Shown: positions 32,268 to 40,474 of the stretch, piece by piece
Position numbering within the stretch: the first letter of the stretch is position 1
Layout: the number at the start of each line of letters is the position of its first letter
Origin: Flexivirga oryzae
GTDB lineage: Bacteria; Actinomycetota; Actinomycetes; Actinomycetales; Dermatophilaceae
Assembly: GCF_014190805.1 (NCBI RefSeq)
Contig: NZ_JACHVQ010000001.1
Location: 496,001 to 560,000 of the forward strand
Reading direction: 5' to 3'
Length of the DNA stretch: 64,000 nt
Notes under the pieces: model-generated
What the model saw: the letters and a program-made list of their open reading frames with translations, nothing else
The model's database searches: none
What the model was told of the DNA's origin: nothing
Position numbers and translations under genes: made by a program

Positions 32268-33254
32268 TCAGATGCGGATCGGGCCGGCGTCGGACGCCGG
32301 AAAGGACTCGATCGACGGGACAACAGCCGTCGGGTCGAGCCGGGTGAGCCGGTCGGGATCGAGCAGGATGTCCACCTGCCGGATGCGAGGATCCGTCGCG
32401 GTGCTGAGCGCCACGGTGAAGACCATCACCGACACCGCGGCCCCGCCCTCGACGACGACGACCGCCGGCCGCCCGTTGGCGAGCACCGGCAGCAGCGTCG
32501 CGCCCGGACGGTCGAACATCGCCGCCCGCCGCGCGACGGCGTCCCGGCCGCGGACGATCGCGGAGGCACTGCTTCGGGCATCGCCACCGTCCGCGCGCAG
32601 GACGGCATGCGGGTGCAGCAGGCCGAGCAGCGCGTCGAAGTCGCCGTCGTGGGCGGCCGCGAAGAAGGCGTCGACGACGGCCCGCTGCGCCCGCGGCGCC
32701 GGAGCCGCCCGGCTGGGTTCGACCGCCCGGACGCGTCGCCGGCCACGGCTGGCGAGTTGCCGTGCGGCTGCTGGCGAGGTGTCCAGCAGGTGCGCGACCC
32801 GGTCGAACGGCACACCGAACATGTCGTGCAGGACGAGCGCCACCCGCTCCGTCGGTGACAGCGCGTCGAGCACGACCACGAGCGCGAGCCCGACCGCGTC
32901 GGCGAGCACCGCTTCCTCGGCGGGGTCCACCGCCCGGCGTCCGGTGGCCGGCTGCTCCCCGCGCTCCTCGCCGGCCGATGTCAGCACCAACTCGGGCAGC
33001 TCGACACCAACCAATTGCTCGGGACGCGTGGTGCGTTCGCGCAACCGGTCCAGGCAGATGCGGCTCACGACGGTCGTCAGCCAGGCGGCCAGGTTGTCGA
33101 TGGCCCCGGTGTCGGACCGGCTCAGCCGCAGCCAGGCCTCCTGGACGGCGTCCTCGGCGTCGGCCCGGGAGCCGAGCAACCGGTAGCCGACCTCGCGCAG
33201 GTACGCACGATTGCTCTCGAACTGCTCCGCGAGCCAGTCCTGGTCCGTGCTCAT
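32268..33254 (-). CDS. ECF sigma factor of the ECF41-like type (SigJ-like) with a SnoaL-type extension
   Basis: 328 residues. Sigma region 2 (EVGYRLLGSRADAEDAVQEAWLRLS, then NLAAWLTTVVSRICLDRLR) and region 4 (LDALSPTERVALVLHDMFGVPFDRVAHLLDTSPAAARQLASRGRRR covers it) are followed by a ~120-residue SnoaL-like domain (VVDAFFAAAHDGDFDALLGLLHPHAVLRADGGD). The DGGD and the terminal DPDRL resemble the conserved DGGG and NPDKL motifs of ECF41 C-terminal domains, which both activate and restrain the sigma factor. No anti-sigma gene is adjacent. Its start overlaps the stop of the upstream MFS pump gene by 4 bp, so they form an operon. Confidence 0.92.
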   Translation of the reverse strand: MSTDQDWLAEQFESNRAYLREVGYRLLGSRADAEDAVQEAWLRLSRSDTGAIDNLAAWLTTVVSRICLDRLRERTTRPEQLVGVELPELVLTSAGEERGEQPATGRRAVDPAEEAVLADAVGLALVVVLDALSPTERVALVLHDMFGVPFDRVAHLLDTSPAAARQLASRGRRRVRAVEPSRAAPAPRAQRAVVDAFFAAAHDGDFDALLGLLHPHAVLRADGGDARSSASAIVRGRDAVARRAAMFDRPGATLLPVLANGRPAVVVVEGGAAVSVMVFTVALSTATDPRIRQVDILLDPDRLTRLDPTAVVPSIESFPASDAGPIRI

Positions 33255-34771
33255 CCGCGTGCTCCTCCGTCACGTCGCGGGAAGGTGCGCCAGGCGACCA
33301 GCGCACCGGCGGCCAGCAGGCCGGCGCCGACCCCGACCGCCCAGTGGAAGCCCTGCTCGAAGGATGTCACCGCAGCCTGGTGGTATGCCGGACCGAGCGT
33401 GCGGCCGACCGAGCTCACCCGGCCGGCGACGACGTCGGCGCCCTGGCCGGCGGTGCCGGGCGAGGTATGCCGCCGCCACGCGGCCAGGGTGCGGTCGGCC
33501 GCGACATACCCCAGCAGGGCCAGACCGACGGCGGTGCCCACCTGGCGGGCCGTGTTGAGCAGGCCGGACGCGATGCCGGTGAGCGGCGGCGGCACCGCAC
33601 CCATCGCCACATGGGTCAGCACCGGCACGAACGCCCCGAAACCGGCGCCGGAGAGGACGAACGCCACGGCGACGACCGCCCACGGGCCGGGCGTGCTCGC
33701 CAGCGTCAGCAGCGCGGCCCCGAATCCGGCGAGGAGGCAGCCACCCGCGACCAGCGTGCGCGCGCCGAAGCGCTCGCGCACGGCGCCCCCGAACTGCGCC
33801 ATGCCGAGGAACGGGATGTTCATGAACAGCCAGGACAGCCCGGTGCGCAGCACCGACCAGCCGGCCACGTCCTGGCAGAAGAGCGTGGCGAAGTAGAGGA
33901 TCCCGCCGAAGGCGGCATACGCCATCAGGTAGACGGTGGCGGCCGCGGCGAAGCCGGGCATGCGCACCAGCGCCGGTGGTGCCATCGGGTGGGCGGCCCG
34001 CCGCTCCCACCCCGCGAAGCAGCCGAGCGCCACCAGGCCGAGGAGCAACGGACCCGCGACGGACGGTGCGGTCCACGGGTGTCCGCCCGACCGGCTGAGC
34101 CCGTACGTCACGGCGACCAGACCCACCGCGCACAAGACGGCACCGAGCCGATCCAGCGGGTGCTCGCTGCGCCGCGACCGCGGCACGGTGACCGTGGCGC
34201 CGGCGAGCACGAGTAGCCCGACCGGCACATTCACCCAGAACACCACCGACCAACCGGCCGTCGACAGGAGCAGGCCACCCGCCACGGGCCCGACACCGAA
34301 ACCGGTGCCACCGACCGCGGCCCAGGTGCTGATGGCCCGTGCCCGCGACCGCGCAGGAAAAGCGGTGGCGATGATCGACAAGGTCAGCGCGAGCATCGAC
34401 GCGCCGCCCGCCCCCTGGATCGCTCTGGCGACCACGAGTTCGACACCGTCGCGGGCCAGCGCGCACGCCGCCGAGCCGGCGACGAACACCCCGACCCCGA
34501 CGAGGAACACCGGCCGGTGGCCGAACCGGTCACCGAGCGCCCCCGCGACCGGCACGAACGCCGCCAGACTCAGCGCGTAGGCACTCACCACCCACAGCAA
34601 GGTCCCCGCGGCCAGCCCCAGCCCGGACTGGATGCGGGGCAGGGCGATGTTCACGATCGTGACGTCGAGCTGGATGATGAACGCCGCCAGACACATCACG
34701 GCCAGGGTCAGGCGCCGATGGTGGGGGATGGTCTTCCGGGTTCTGCGGGGCAGGGTGTCGGTGGTCGTCAT
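33251..34771 (-). CDS. MFS drug exporter, DHA2 (14-helix) type
   Basis: 506 residues with 14 predicted helices. Motifs of DHA2 proton-coupled multidrug exporters are present: LDVTIVNIALPRIQ in helix 1, GALGDRFGHRPVFLVG (motif A), ARAIQGAGGASMLALTLSII, and GVGPVAGGLLLSTAGWSVVFWVNVPVG (motif C). It is co-transcribed with the ECF sigma factor gene. The 150 bases upstream separate it from the divergent FAD-oxidase gene. Substrate unknown. Confidence 0.92.
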   Translation of the reverse strand: MTTTDTLPRRTRKTIPHHRRLTLAVMCLAAFIIQLDVTIVNIALPRIQSGLGLAAGTLLWVVSAYALSLAAFVPVAGALGDRFGHRPVFLVGVGVFVAGSAACALARDGVELVVARAIQGAGGASMLALTLSIIATAFPARSRARAISTWAAVGGTGFGVGPVAGGLLLSTAGWSVVFWVNVPVGLLVLAGATVTVPRSRRSEHPLDRLGAVLCAVGLVAVTYGLSRSGGHPWTAPSVAGPLLLGLVALGCFAGWERRAAHPMAPPALVRMPGFAAAATVYLMAYAAFGGILYFATLFCQDVAGWSVLRTGLSWLFMNIPFLGMAQFGGAVRERFGARTLVAGGCLLAGFGAALLTLASTPGPWAVVAVAFVLSGAGFGAFVPVLTHVAMGAVPPPLTGIASGLLNTARQVGTAVGLALLGYVAADRTLAAWRRHTSPGTAGQGADVVAGRVSSVGRTLGPAYHQAAVTSFEQGFHWAVGVGAGLLAAGALVAWRTFPRRDGGARG

Positions 34772-34882
34772 GGCGTCGATCGCTCCTCGGTCGTGCGGGT
34801 TCCGCGGAGACGACGGGCGGCGGGCCGCGAATGTGACGGGGCGCGCCGGGTCTCAGTCTGATACCGCGCGGAGCCGGGCCCT

Positions 34883-34914
34883 CGCTCGCGGTCTAGCCGC
34901 TCGCGGTCTAGCGT
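34883..34914 (+). promoter_or_regulatory. Promoter of the FAD-oxidase gene with a 15-bp tandem duplication
   Basis: CGCTCGCGGTCTAGC occurs twice head to tail (34883-34897 and 34898-34912). The second copy contributes TAGCGT at 34909-34914, a -10 six bases before the ATG at 34921. The duplication doubles a TCTAGC -10-like word. Confidence 0.6.
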
Positions 34915-34920
34915 GAGGCC

Positions 34921-34983
34921 ATGAGCACCCCACGACGTTCTCCGCTCGTACCTCGCTCCGATACTTCGCGAGGACCCCGCGTG
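34921..34983 (+). repeat. Start-codon repeat S, copy A
   Basis: ATGAGCACCCCACGACGTTC opens the element and ATACTTCGCGAGGACCCCGC ends it, followed by GTG. Inverted arms CCCCACGA and TCGCGAGG-like give a weak hairpin. It matches copy B at 62972. It offers both an ATG and an SD-like GAGGACC before the downstream GTG, in the same frame. Confidence 0.75.
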
Positions 34984-36348
34984 TCCGCCATCGACGAACT
35001 CATCGCCCTGCTCGACCGCTCCCGGGTGCTGACCGACACCGACGTCGTCGGGTCCTACGTGCACGACGAGGCGGAGTGGGCGCCATACAGCGCGCCGCTG
35101 GCGGTGGTCCGCGCGACGAGCACCGACGACGTACAGCGAACCGTGCGATGGGCGCTGGAACACCGCGTGCCGCTGGTCCCGCGCGGAGCAGGCACCGGCC
35201 TGTCCGGCGGCGCGAACGCCGTCGCCGGCTGCGTGGTCGTCAGCCTGGAGAAGATGAACTCGGTGCTCGAGGTCAATCCGCTGGAGCGGATCGCGGTCGT
35301 GCAGCCCGGCGTCGTCAACGACGATCTGCGCAGCACCGTGGCGACGGACGGCCTGTGGTACCCACCGGACCCGGCCAGCTCGCCGTGGTCGACGATCGGC
35401 GGGAACGTCGCCACCAACGCCGGCGGCGTCTGCTGCGTGAAGTACGGCGTCACCCGCGACTACGTGATCGGCCTCGAGGTCGTCACCGGCACCGGTGAGA
35501 TCGTCCGGCTCGGGCGGCGGACCGCCAAAGGCGTGGCCGGTCTCGACCTCGCGGCGCTCTTCGTGGGCTCCGAGGGCACGCTCGGGATCGTCACCGAGGT
35601 GACCGTCAAACTCCGGCCGCTGCCCGACCCGGGCCGCACCGTGCTCGGCTACTTCGACAGCATCGTCGACGCCGGTGTCGCCGTGCGGGACGTCGCGGCG
35701 CGCGGGCTGACGCCGGCGGCGCTGGAGATCGTCGACCGGATCTGCCTGGAAGCGGTCGACGAGATGACCAACATGGGTCTGGCATCCGAGGCGAACGTGG
35801 TGCTCATCGGCAAGGTGGACGAGCCCGGCGAGGCCGGTGCCGCGGCCGCCGCCGAGATGGTTGCCGCCTTCGAGACCGGGGGAGCGACCTTCGTCGCGGA
35901 GACCGCGGACGCCGAGGAGGCGGACGCCATGATGGCCGCGCGCCGGCTCGCCTACCCGGCGATGGAGCGCAAGGGCCCGCTGCTCACCGAGGACATCGTG
36001 GTCGCCAAGGAGCACGTGCCGGAGATGCTGCGTCGCATCGAGCAGATCTCGCAGGACGTCGGCATCACCATCGCCAGCGTCGCGCATGCCGGTGACGGCA
36101 ACCTGCACCCGCTGATGGTCGCCGGCCGCGACGACGACGACGAGCGGGTCCGGGCGCAGCAGGCGTTCGACCGCATCATCGACGAGTGCCTGAAGCTCGG
36201 CGGCACCGTCACCGGCGAACACGGCGTCGGCCTGCTGAAGATGCCGGGCGCCGCGCGCGAACTGGGGCCGGAGGTCATGGCGATGCAGCGCGCGGTCAAG
36301 GCGGCGCTGGACCCGCACGGCATCTTCAACCCGGGCAAGGTTTTCTGA
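34921..36348 (+). CDS. FAD-linked oxidase, glycolate/D-lactate dehydrogenase (GlcD-like) family
   Basis: 475 residues from ATG 34921, or 455 from GTG 34981. The family domain starts at SAIDELIALL near the GTG; the first 20 codons come from a repeat element. The PCMH FAD-binding domain contains PLVPRGAGTGLSGGANAV and PADPASSPWSTIGGNVATNAGG-like residues (WYPPDPASSPWSTIGGNVA), then FVGSEGTLGIVTEVTVKL. The C-terminal FAD-oxidase domain has ASVAHAGDGNLHPL and GTVTGEHGVGLLK. It probably oxidises a 2-hydroxy acid. The -10 six bases before 34921 argues for the first ATG; homology favours 34981. Confidence 0.92.
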   Translation: MSTPRRSPLVPRSDTSRGPRVSAIDELIALLDRSRVLTDTDVVGSYVHDEAEWAPYSAPLAVVRATSTDDVQRTVRWALEHRVPLVPRGAGTGLSGGANAVAGCVVVSLEKMNSVLEVNPLERIAVVQPGVVNDDLRSTVATDGLWYPPDPASSPWSTIGGNVATNAGGVCCVKYGVTRDYVIGLEVVTGTGEIVRLGRRTAKGVAGLDLAALFVGSEGTLGIVTEVTVKLRPLPDPGRTVLGYFDSIVDAGVAVRDVAARGLTPAALEIVDRICLEAVDEMTNMGLASEANVVLIGKVDEPGEAGAAAAAEMVAAFETGGATFVAETADAEEADAMMAARRLAYPAMERKGPLLTEDIVVAKEHVPEMLRRIEQISQDVGITIASVAHAGDGNLHPLMVAGRDDDDERVRAQQAFDRIIDECLKLGGTVTGEHGVGLLKMPGAARELGPEVMAMQRAVKAALDPHGIFNPGKVF

Positions 36349-36414
36349 AAGACGCCCGACCGTTACCTGTGGAAAACCTGTTCCGAGGCGGTCTGCGCCG
36401 CTAGCGTCAGCGTC

Positions 36415-36960
36415 ATGAATCAGCCCGTCCGGCCGATGGTCGAGCCGGTGCGTCCCGGCCGCAGGTGGTGGACCGCGTCGGCGGTGTTGCACGCGCTGTG
36501 CGCCGTGACGTTCGCGGCAGGTGTCTGGGGCGGCGTCCACTGGCTGCACCGGATCAATTCCGACGCCTACTACCAGGCCCACAAGGACGCCGACGCCGAC
36601 ATGATGATCATGCTGGAGTTCCTCGTCGTGCTGCTCATGGGTGCGTGCCTGCTGGCCGTCATCTACGCGTTCGTCGGGTTCGGTCTGTCGCTCAGCGGGC
36701 TCAGGAGCGGACCGGTGATGCTCATCTTCGGCAGCGCCGGTGCTGCGGTCGTCGGGGGAGCGACCTGCTCCGAGGTCTTTGTCGATGAGCTGGTCATCGG
36801 GGCGACCGGCATCGTGCTGCTGGGACTGGCGGCGGCCGGCATCGTCGCCGGCTGCATGGCGATGGGATATCCGCAGCGGCCGCCACGCCCGCGGCCCGAG
36901 GACATGGTGCGCCGGCGCTACCCGAGCGGCCCGCCGTACCCGCGCCCGCCGGGCCGTTGA
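36415..36960 (+). CDS. Small membrane protein, function unknown
   Basis: 181 residues. Four hydrophobic segments, near residues 18-40, 62-85, 92-112 and 122-147, with a basic proline-rich C-terminal tail (PQRPPRPRPEDMVRRRYPSGPPYPRPPG). I do not recognise a family. TAGCGT at 36402-36407 lies seven bases before the ATG, so it is probably leaderless with its own promoter. It ends about 60 bases before miaB, which has its own ribosome site. Confidence 0.78.
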   Translation: MNQPVRPMVEPVRPGRRWWTASAVLHALCAVTFAAGVWGGVHWLHRINSDAYYQAHKDADADMMIMLEFLVVLLMGACLLAVIYAFVGFGLSLSGLRSGPVMLIFGSAGAAVVGGATCSEVFVDELVIGATGIVLLGLAAAGIVAGCMAMGYPQRPPRPRPEDMVRRRYPSGPPYPRPPGR

Positions 36961-37022
36961 GCAACCCCCGGCACACCGGCGATTCCGGGCGGCGGGAGCG
37001 GGCATCGTACCCTTGGGAGGTC

Positions 37023-38552
37023 ATGACTGCCACGGTGAAGACCTACGAAGTGCGCACCCACGGGTGCCAGATGAACGTCCACGACTCCGAGCGGATCGCC
37101 GGATTGCTGGAAACGGCGGGGTATGTCGACCGCGCAGCGGTCGCGTTCGCCGACCGTCCGGAGCACCCCGACGTGGTGGTCTTCAACACCTGCGCGGTGC
37201 GGGAGAACGCCGCCGGCAAGCTCTACGGCCAGCTCGGGCAGTTGCGCCCGGCGAAGGACGCACATCCCGGTATGCAGATCGCCGTCGGCGGCTGTCTCGC
37301 GCAGAAGGACCAGGGCGACATCGTGCAGCGCGCGCCGTGGGTGGACGTGGTCTTCGGCACGCACAACGTCGGATCGCTGCCGGTGCTGCTGGAGCGCGCC
37401 CGGCACAACGCCGAGGCGCAGGTCGAGATCCGTGAGTCGCTGGAGGTCTTCCCCTCGACGCTGCCGACGCGACGCGACTCGGCATACAGCGGCTGGGTGT
37501 CGATCTCAGTCGGGTGCAACAACACCTGCACCTTCTGCATCGTCCCGTCGCTGCGCGGCAAGGAGAAGGACCGGCGCCCCGGCGACGTGCTCGCCGAGAT
37601 CCGGGCGCTGGTGGAGCAGGGCGTCGTCGAGATCACCCTGCTCGGGCAGAACGTCAACACCTACGGCGTCGAGTTCGGCGACCGCCTCGCGTTCGGCAAG
37701 CTGCTGCGCGCCTGCGGCGAGATCGACGGTCTGGAGCGGGTCCGCTTCACCTCCCCGCACCCGGCAGCGTTCACCGACGACGTGATCGACGCGATGGCCG
37801 AGACGCCCAACGTCATGCCGTCGCTGCACATGCCGCTGCAGTCCGGCTCCGACCGGGTGCTGAAGGCGATGCGCCGCTCCTACCGGTCGGCCAAGTTCCT
37901 CGGCATCCTGGAGCGGGTGCGCGACAGGATGCCGGACGCCGCCATCACCACCGACATCATCGTCGGCTTCCCCGGCGAGACCGAGGAGGACTTCGCCGAG
38001 ACGCTGCGGGTGACCCGGGCGGCGCGCTTCTCGTCGGCGTTCACCTTCCAGTACTCCATCCGCCCCGGCACCCCGGCCGCCGAGTTGCCCGACCAACTGC
38101 CCAAGGCCGTGGTCCAGGAACGCTTCGACCGGCTCATCGAGCTGCAGGAGGAGGTCTCCTGGGCGGGCAACCGGGAGCTCGAGGGGCGCACCGTCGAGGT
38201 GCTCGTGTCGCCGGGGGAGGGCCGCAAGGACGCCGAGACCCACCGGATGTCGGGCCGCGCCCGCGACAACCGACTGGTGCACTTCGCGGTGCCGGACGGC
38301 GTCGAGCGGCCACGCCCGGGTGATCTGGTCACGGTCGGTGTGACGTATGGCGCCCCGCATCACCTCGTCGCGGACGCGGCGGTCGAGGGCGGCGGGTGGC
38401 AGGTGCGTCCGACGCGTGGCGGTGACGCCTGGGCGGCGTTGCAGGAGCAGGCCGCCGACGGCGCGACCCGCAAACCGGCCGTCGCGCTGGGTATGCCGAG
38501 GATCGGCGCACCCGCGCCGGTCCAGGTCGCCGACGCGTGCGGGTGCAACTGA
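37023..38552 (+). CDS. miaB: tRNA-2-methylthio-N6-dimethylallyladenosine synthase MiaB
   Basis: 509 residues. Radical-SAM methylthiotransferase that adds a methylthio group to i6A37 of tRNAs reading UNN codons. GGGAGG just before ATG 37023 decides the start; the longer frame from 36957 is rejected. The MTTase domain has THGCQMNVHDSERIAGLL and VVFNTCAVRENA. The SAM core has C165, C169 and C172 in CNNTCTFC, and VGFPGETEEDF. A TRAM domain follows. The CQMN motif separates it from RimO. It works after MiaA, encoded at 47 kb. Confidence 0.96.
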   Translation: MTATVKTYEVRTHGCQMNVHDSERIAGLLETAGYVDRAAVAFADRPEHPDVVVFNTCAVRENAAGKLYGQLGQLRPAKDAHPGMQIAVGGCLAQKDQGDIVQRAPWVDVVFGTHNVGSLPVLLERARHNAEAQVEIRESLEVFPSTLPTRRDSAYSGWVSISVGCNNTCTFCIVPSLRGKEKDRRPGDVLAEIRALVEQGVVEITLLGQNVNTYGVEFGDRLAFGKLLRACGEIDGLERVRFTSPHPAAFTDDVIDAMAETPNVMPSLHMPLQSGSDRVLKAMRRSYRSAKFLGILERVRDRMPDAAITTDIIVGFPGETEEDFAETLRVTRAARFSSAFTFQYSIRPGTPAAELPDQLPKAVVQERFDRLIELQEEVSWAGNRELEGRTVEVLVSPGEGRKDAETHRMSGRARDNRLVHFAVPDGVERPRPGDLVTVGVTYGAPHHLVADAAVEGGGWQVRPTRGGDAWAALQEQAADGATRKPAVALGMPRIGAPAPVQVADACGCN

Positions 38553-38553
38553 C

Positions 38554-39828
38554 CTACCCGACCAGTTCGGCGGCCGACTCGACCGACCGCACCCGTGCCA
38601 TCGGGGAGCGCAGCATCAGCGCGACCGAGACGAGCCCGAATACTGCAGCCACGACGAACGCGGCGCGGATGTCGACCACCGTCGCGATGAGCCCGCCGAG
38701 CAGCGCGCCGACCGGGCGCGAGCCGTAGTTGATCGTCGAGTAGGCGCCGGCGACCCGTCCGCGCATGGCGTCGTCGGTGACGGTGGCACGCACCGAGTTG
38801 TTGTTGATGTCGAACTGCATCACTGCCCACACGGCCACGAACGCCCCGCCCGCCAGACACACGAAACCCGTTGTCGGGCCGTGCGATACCGCGAGCGTGG
38901 CGTACGGGAGGACGCTGAGGCCCCCGCCGACGACCATGGCGCGCCCGGTGCCGACCAGCGCGGCGAACCGGCGGGCGGTGAGTGCGCCGGTCAGCCCGCC
39001 GATGGCACCGACGCTCAGTGCCAGACCGATGCTGCCCGGCGACAGTTGTAAGTTGCGGCTCGCGAAGAGGATCAGCACGCCCTGCGCGGTGAAGTCGCCG
39101 AGATTCATCGCGGTCGACGCCATCAGGCTGGCGCGCAGGTAGGGATGGTGCACCAGGTAGCGGACGCCCTCGCCGAGCCGCCGGCCGTAGGACCCGTCCG
39201 CCGTTGACGGCCCGGCGGCCGGCATCCGGGTGCGGACCCGGCTGATCGCGACGGCCGACACCAGGAACGTCGCCGCGTCGACGGTGATCGCGTCCGCGGC
39301 GCCGATCGCCTGGACCAGGACGCCGCCCACGGCCGGACCGATGAGCGCCGCCAGCGACAGGGTGCTCGACAGCACCGAATGTGCCTCGACATACTGCGTC
39401 TTCGGCACGAGGCGGACGAAGAAGCTCTGCCCGGAGCAACCGCCGAGCACGCTGCCGGACCCGAGGACGACGGCGCATCCGTAGAGCGTGGCGAGGGTCA
39501 GACCACCCAGTGCGTATGCCGTGGGTACGGCGACCGCGCCGAGACAGCGGCACAGGTCCGCGGCGATGAGCAGGCGTTGTTGGCGCCCGTGGTGGTCGAC
39601 CCAGGTGCCGACGAACAGGGAGAAGAGGTACGGCAGCCAGAGCAGTGCCGTCAGCAGGCTGACCGGCGCCGCCGAGGCATCGAACACCAGAACCGCGACC
39701 AGTGGCAGCGCAAGGGCGGAGACCTGGTCGCCGAGCGCGGAGACCGTGTAACCGGTCCAGTAGGTGAGGAACCCCCGGTCGTGCCAGATGCGTGTGGTGT
39801 CAGTCTGATCCGTGCTGGTCATCGTCAT
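38554..39828 (-). CDS. MFS transporter, enterobactin-exporter-like (MFS_3) type
   Basis: About 424 residues with 12 predicted helices. The N-terminal WHDRGFLTYWTGYTVSALGDQVSALALPLVAV and FVGTWVDHHGRQQRLLIAADLCRC resemble the EntS/macrolide-efflux branch of the MFS. Starts at 39828 and 39822 are possible. The gene overlaps the preceding ArsR-type regulator by about 29 bp on the same strand, so the two are co-transcribed. The regulator's large palindrome lies upstream. It is convergent with miaB, with one base between the stops. Confidence 0.9.
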   Translation of the reverse strand: MTMTSTDQTDTTRIWHDRGFLTYWTGYTVSALGDQVSALALPLVAVLVFDASAAPVSLLTALLWLPYLFSLFVGTWVDHHGRQQRLLIAADLCRCLGAVAVPTAYALGGLTLATLYGCAVVLGSGSVLGGCSGQSFFVRLVPKTQYVEAHSVLSSTLSLAALIGPAVGGVLVQAIGAADAITVDAATFLVSAVAISRVRTRMPAAGPSTADGSYGRRLGEGVRYLVHHPYLRASLMASTAMNLGDFTAQGVLILFASRNLQLSPGSIGLALSVGAIGGLTGALTARRFAALVGTGRAMVVGGGLSVLPYATLAVSHGPTTGFVCLAGGAFVAVWAVMQFDINNNSVRATVTDDAMRGRVAGAYSTINYGSRPVGALLGGLIATVVDIRAAFVVAAVFGLVSVALMLRSPMARVRSVESAAELVG

Positions 39829-40390
39829 CGTCAGCCGCCTCCGGCATGGTGTATCGAAGGATCCGCACCGGTCGCGCGTCCGCGGGACGCTCGGACGCGG
39901 GGCGCGTGGCCAGCGGGGCCAGCAGTGCCTCGATCGCGTCGTCCAGCGCAGCGATCTCCTCCGGTGTCGCGCGGATGCGGGTGTTGTAGCGACCGGAGAC
40001 CGCGAGCCACTCCTGGGGCAGCCGCGCACGCGAGCTGCGCCACCGTTCGACGAGCCCGGCCTCGGATGCCTCGATCGCGTCACTGAGCGCGAGACCCGGG
40101 CCGGGGTCCGCAGGGTCGACCTGGAAGCGGAAGCCGGCACCGACGGCTCGCCACCATCGGGAGCGACCGCCACCGTGGTCGCCGGGGTCGTCCTCGACGA
40201 GGCCGTGCTCGGCCAGGTGCCGCAGGTGCCAGCTGGTCACCGACGGGCTCGCGCCGACGTGCGGAGCCAGCCGGCTCGCCGTCGACGGGCCGCCCGAGCG
40301 CAGCCTGGCGAGGATGGCCAGCCGGACCGGATGGGCCAGGGCTCGGGCGCCCCGTGCATCGAGTTCGACGTCGTCCAGGCGATTGGTCAT
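39800..40390 (-). CDS. ArsR-type (HTH_20) transcriptional regulator
   Basis: 196 residues. A winged helix-turn-helix near the N-terminus (ARALAHPVRLAILARLRSGGPSTASRLAPHVGASPSVTSWHLRHLAEHGLVED covers it), then a helical C-terminal domain with an acidic tail (EAADDDDDQHGSD). The typical metal-ligand cysteines of metal-sensing ArsR proteins are absent, so a small-molecule or pairwise MFS repressor role fits better. A 34-bp perfect palindrome lies 10 bases upstream of its start codon, strongly suggesting autoregulation together with the co-transcribed MFS gene. Confidence 0.9.
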   Translation of the reverse strand: MTNRLDDVELDARGARALAHPVRLAILARLRSGGPSTASRLAPHVGASPSVTSWHLRHLAEHGLVEDDPGDHGGGRSRWWRAVGAGFRFQVDPADPGPGLALSDAIEASEAGLVERWRSSRARLPQEWLAVSGRYNTRIRATPEEIAALDDAIEALLAPLATRPASERPADARPVRILRYTMPEAADDDDDQHGSD

Positions 40391-40399
40391 CAGGGCTCC

Positions 40400-40433
40400 A
40401 TTGAGAGTGTTCTATCGATAGAACACTCTCAAT
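40400..40433. promoter_or_regulatory. 34-bp perfect palindrome, probable operator of the ArsR-MFS pair
   Basis: The left half ATTGAGAGTGTTCTATC is the exact reverse complement of the right half, with no mismatch or spacer. The centre TATCGATA resembles other ArsR-type sites. It is markedly AT-rich and lies where the promoter should be. Confidence 0.85.
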
Positions 40434-40474
40434 AGTCGGGTGGCGCTGTCAACCGGGATTTCGGCCCGGTGCGG

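Noticed and set aside
34768..37005. 745-codon reverse frame across the FAD oxidase and membrane-protein genes
   Set aside because: Spans two well-supported forward genes and an intergenic promoter; composition typical of an antisense shadow.
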